Below are positions 30,144-30,610 of a DNA stretch of 30,610 nucleotides, piece after piece; position 1 is the stretch's first letter, and each line of letters begins with the position of its first letter. This DNA comes from UKL13-2 sp038236905 (GTDB lineage Bacteria > Pseudomonadota > Gammaproteobacteria > Burkholderiales > Usitatibacteraceae). A model generated the notes under the pieces. The model was not told the origin of the DNA and searched no databases. It was given only the letters and a program-made list of their open reading frames with translations. The position numbers and the translations under genes are program-made. The stretch is taken from assembly GCA_038236905.1 (NCBI GenBank), contig JBBRZG010000033.1, positions 1 through 30,610 of the forward strand, written 5' to 3'.

Positions 30144-30610
30144 TCACGGATGCGGATGAATGTTATCCACCCAGTAAACCGATTCCGGATTTTCAACTGG
30201 CGGGATATCAAGATTGACGACCACCGGGTCCTGTCCGCTGCGCATCAATACGCACTCCAACGGCTCGCTTTCATTGGCATTGATTTCCTGGTGCGGCACA
30301 TACGGCGGCACATAAATGAAATCACCGGGGCCGGCCTCCGCCACGAACTCTAGCCGCTCGCCCCAACGCATGCGCGCGCGGCCCTTCACCACATAGATCA
30401 CGCTCTCCACCGCGCCATGATGATGCGCACCGGTCTTGGCATCGGGATGAATGGTCACCGTGCCGGCCCATATTTTCTCCGCACCGACGCGTGCAAAATT
30501 AATTGCCGCGGCGCGAGACATTCCCGGCGTTTGCGCGGTGTTGGCGTCGAGAGAATCAGCGGGAATGACGCGGACACCGTGCTGGCGCCAGCGGATGGGG
30601 TTTTCGTTAT
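30144..30610 (-). CDS. Cupin-domain protein (5' end off window)
   Basis: The frame stays open past the right edge, so the true N-terminus is outside; at least 155 residues are visible. The cupin core has GAHHHGAVESVIYVVKG (motif 1, with paired His and Glu as metal ligands) and PGDFIYVPPYVPHQEIN (motif 2, with His). The sequence upstream of the internal ATG at 30521 (NPIRWRQHGVRVIPADSL) is in frame and protein-like, which argues that the gene starts further right. Single-domain cupins of this kind have unknown substrates; some are dioxygenases or isomerases. The C-terminus ends in His/Pro-rich WVDNIHPHP. Confidence 0.85.
   Translation of the reverse strand, partial: NENPIRWRQHGVRVIPADSLDANTAQTPGMSRAAAINFARVGAEKIWAGTVTIHPDAKTGAHHHGAVESVIYVVKGRARMRWGERLEFVAEAGPGDFIYVPPYVPHQEINANESEPLECVLMRSGQDPVVVNLDIPPVENPESVYWVDNIHPHP

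Noticed and set aside
1..30610. CRISPR array, tRNA, rRNA, insertion sequence or phage genes.
   Set aside because: No regularly spaced direct repeats with spacers, no transposase or integrase motifs and no RNA gene signatures were seen.

Overview
The window looks like the chromosome of a betaproteobacterium, probably Burkholderiales-like. The evidence is the block smc-zipA-ligA on one strand, dapD followed by a PilU-type ATPase, a Bug/TctC periplasmic receptor, S-methyl-5'-thioinosine phosphorylase beside hpt, and medium-high GC. I found no phage, insertion sequence, CRISPR array, rRNA or tRNA. Genes are dense and mostly intact; two loci are clearly broken.

Left region (1-8848): a large FAD/Fe-S oxidoreductase of the YdiJ type (minus strand, 3' end off the window) diverges from a class V glyoxylate-type aminotransferase. 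A TctC/Bug periplasmic receptor follows on the plus strand. It converges, across a bidirectional terminator, on a LivK-type receptor. Neither receptor has membrane or ATPase partners here. Next is a membrane-anchored FMN glutamate-synthase-like protein with a five-codon ORF overlapping its start.

Middle region (8849-17949): an EamA transporter diverges from a SAM methyltransferase with a coiled-coil tail. Then come dapD, pilU, a GNAT acetyltransferase and an unrecognised membrane-anchored protein. A secreted head-GIN (DUF2807) protein with a strict 20-residue repeat follows, then on the minus strand a DUF4188 protein, a small membrane protein and queF.

Core block (18048-28595): smc, zipA, ligA, galU, hpt, mtnP and def run on the plus strand with gaps of 62 bp or less or 4-bp overlaps, followed by a small membrane protein. 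They cover chromosome organisation, septum assembly, DNA joining, UDP-glucose synthesis, purine and methylthio salvage, and N-terminal deformylation. MtnP (MTIP type) would release hypoxanthine for Hpt. galU has an in-frame TAG at codon 87 with family sequence continuing in the same frame, and a Lys/Ser-repeat tail.

Right region (28596-30610): a complete vapBC toxin-antitoxin operon on the minus strand with a visible operator and -10, a decayed GSU2403-type nucleotidyltransferase remnant on the plus strand, a 9-bp tandem repeat, and a cupin whose 5' end is off the window.

I see no convincing wholly new multi-gene system. The best leads are the interrupted galU with its unusual tail, a terminator-like hairpin in the smc leader, tandem hairpins before the Bug receptor, and the divergent oxidase/aminotransferase pair.
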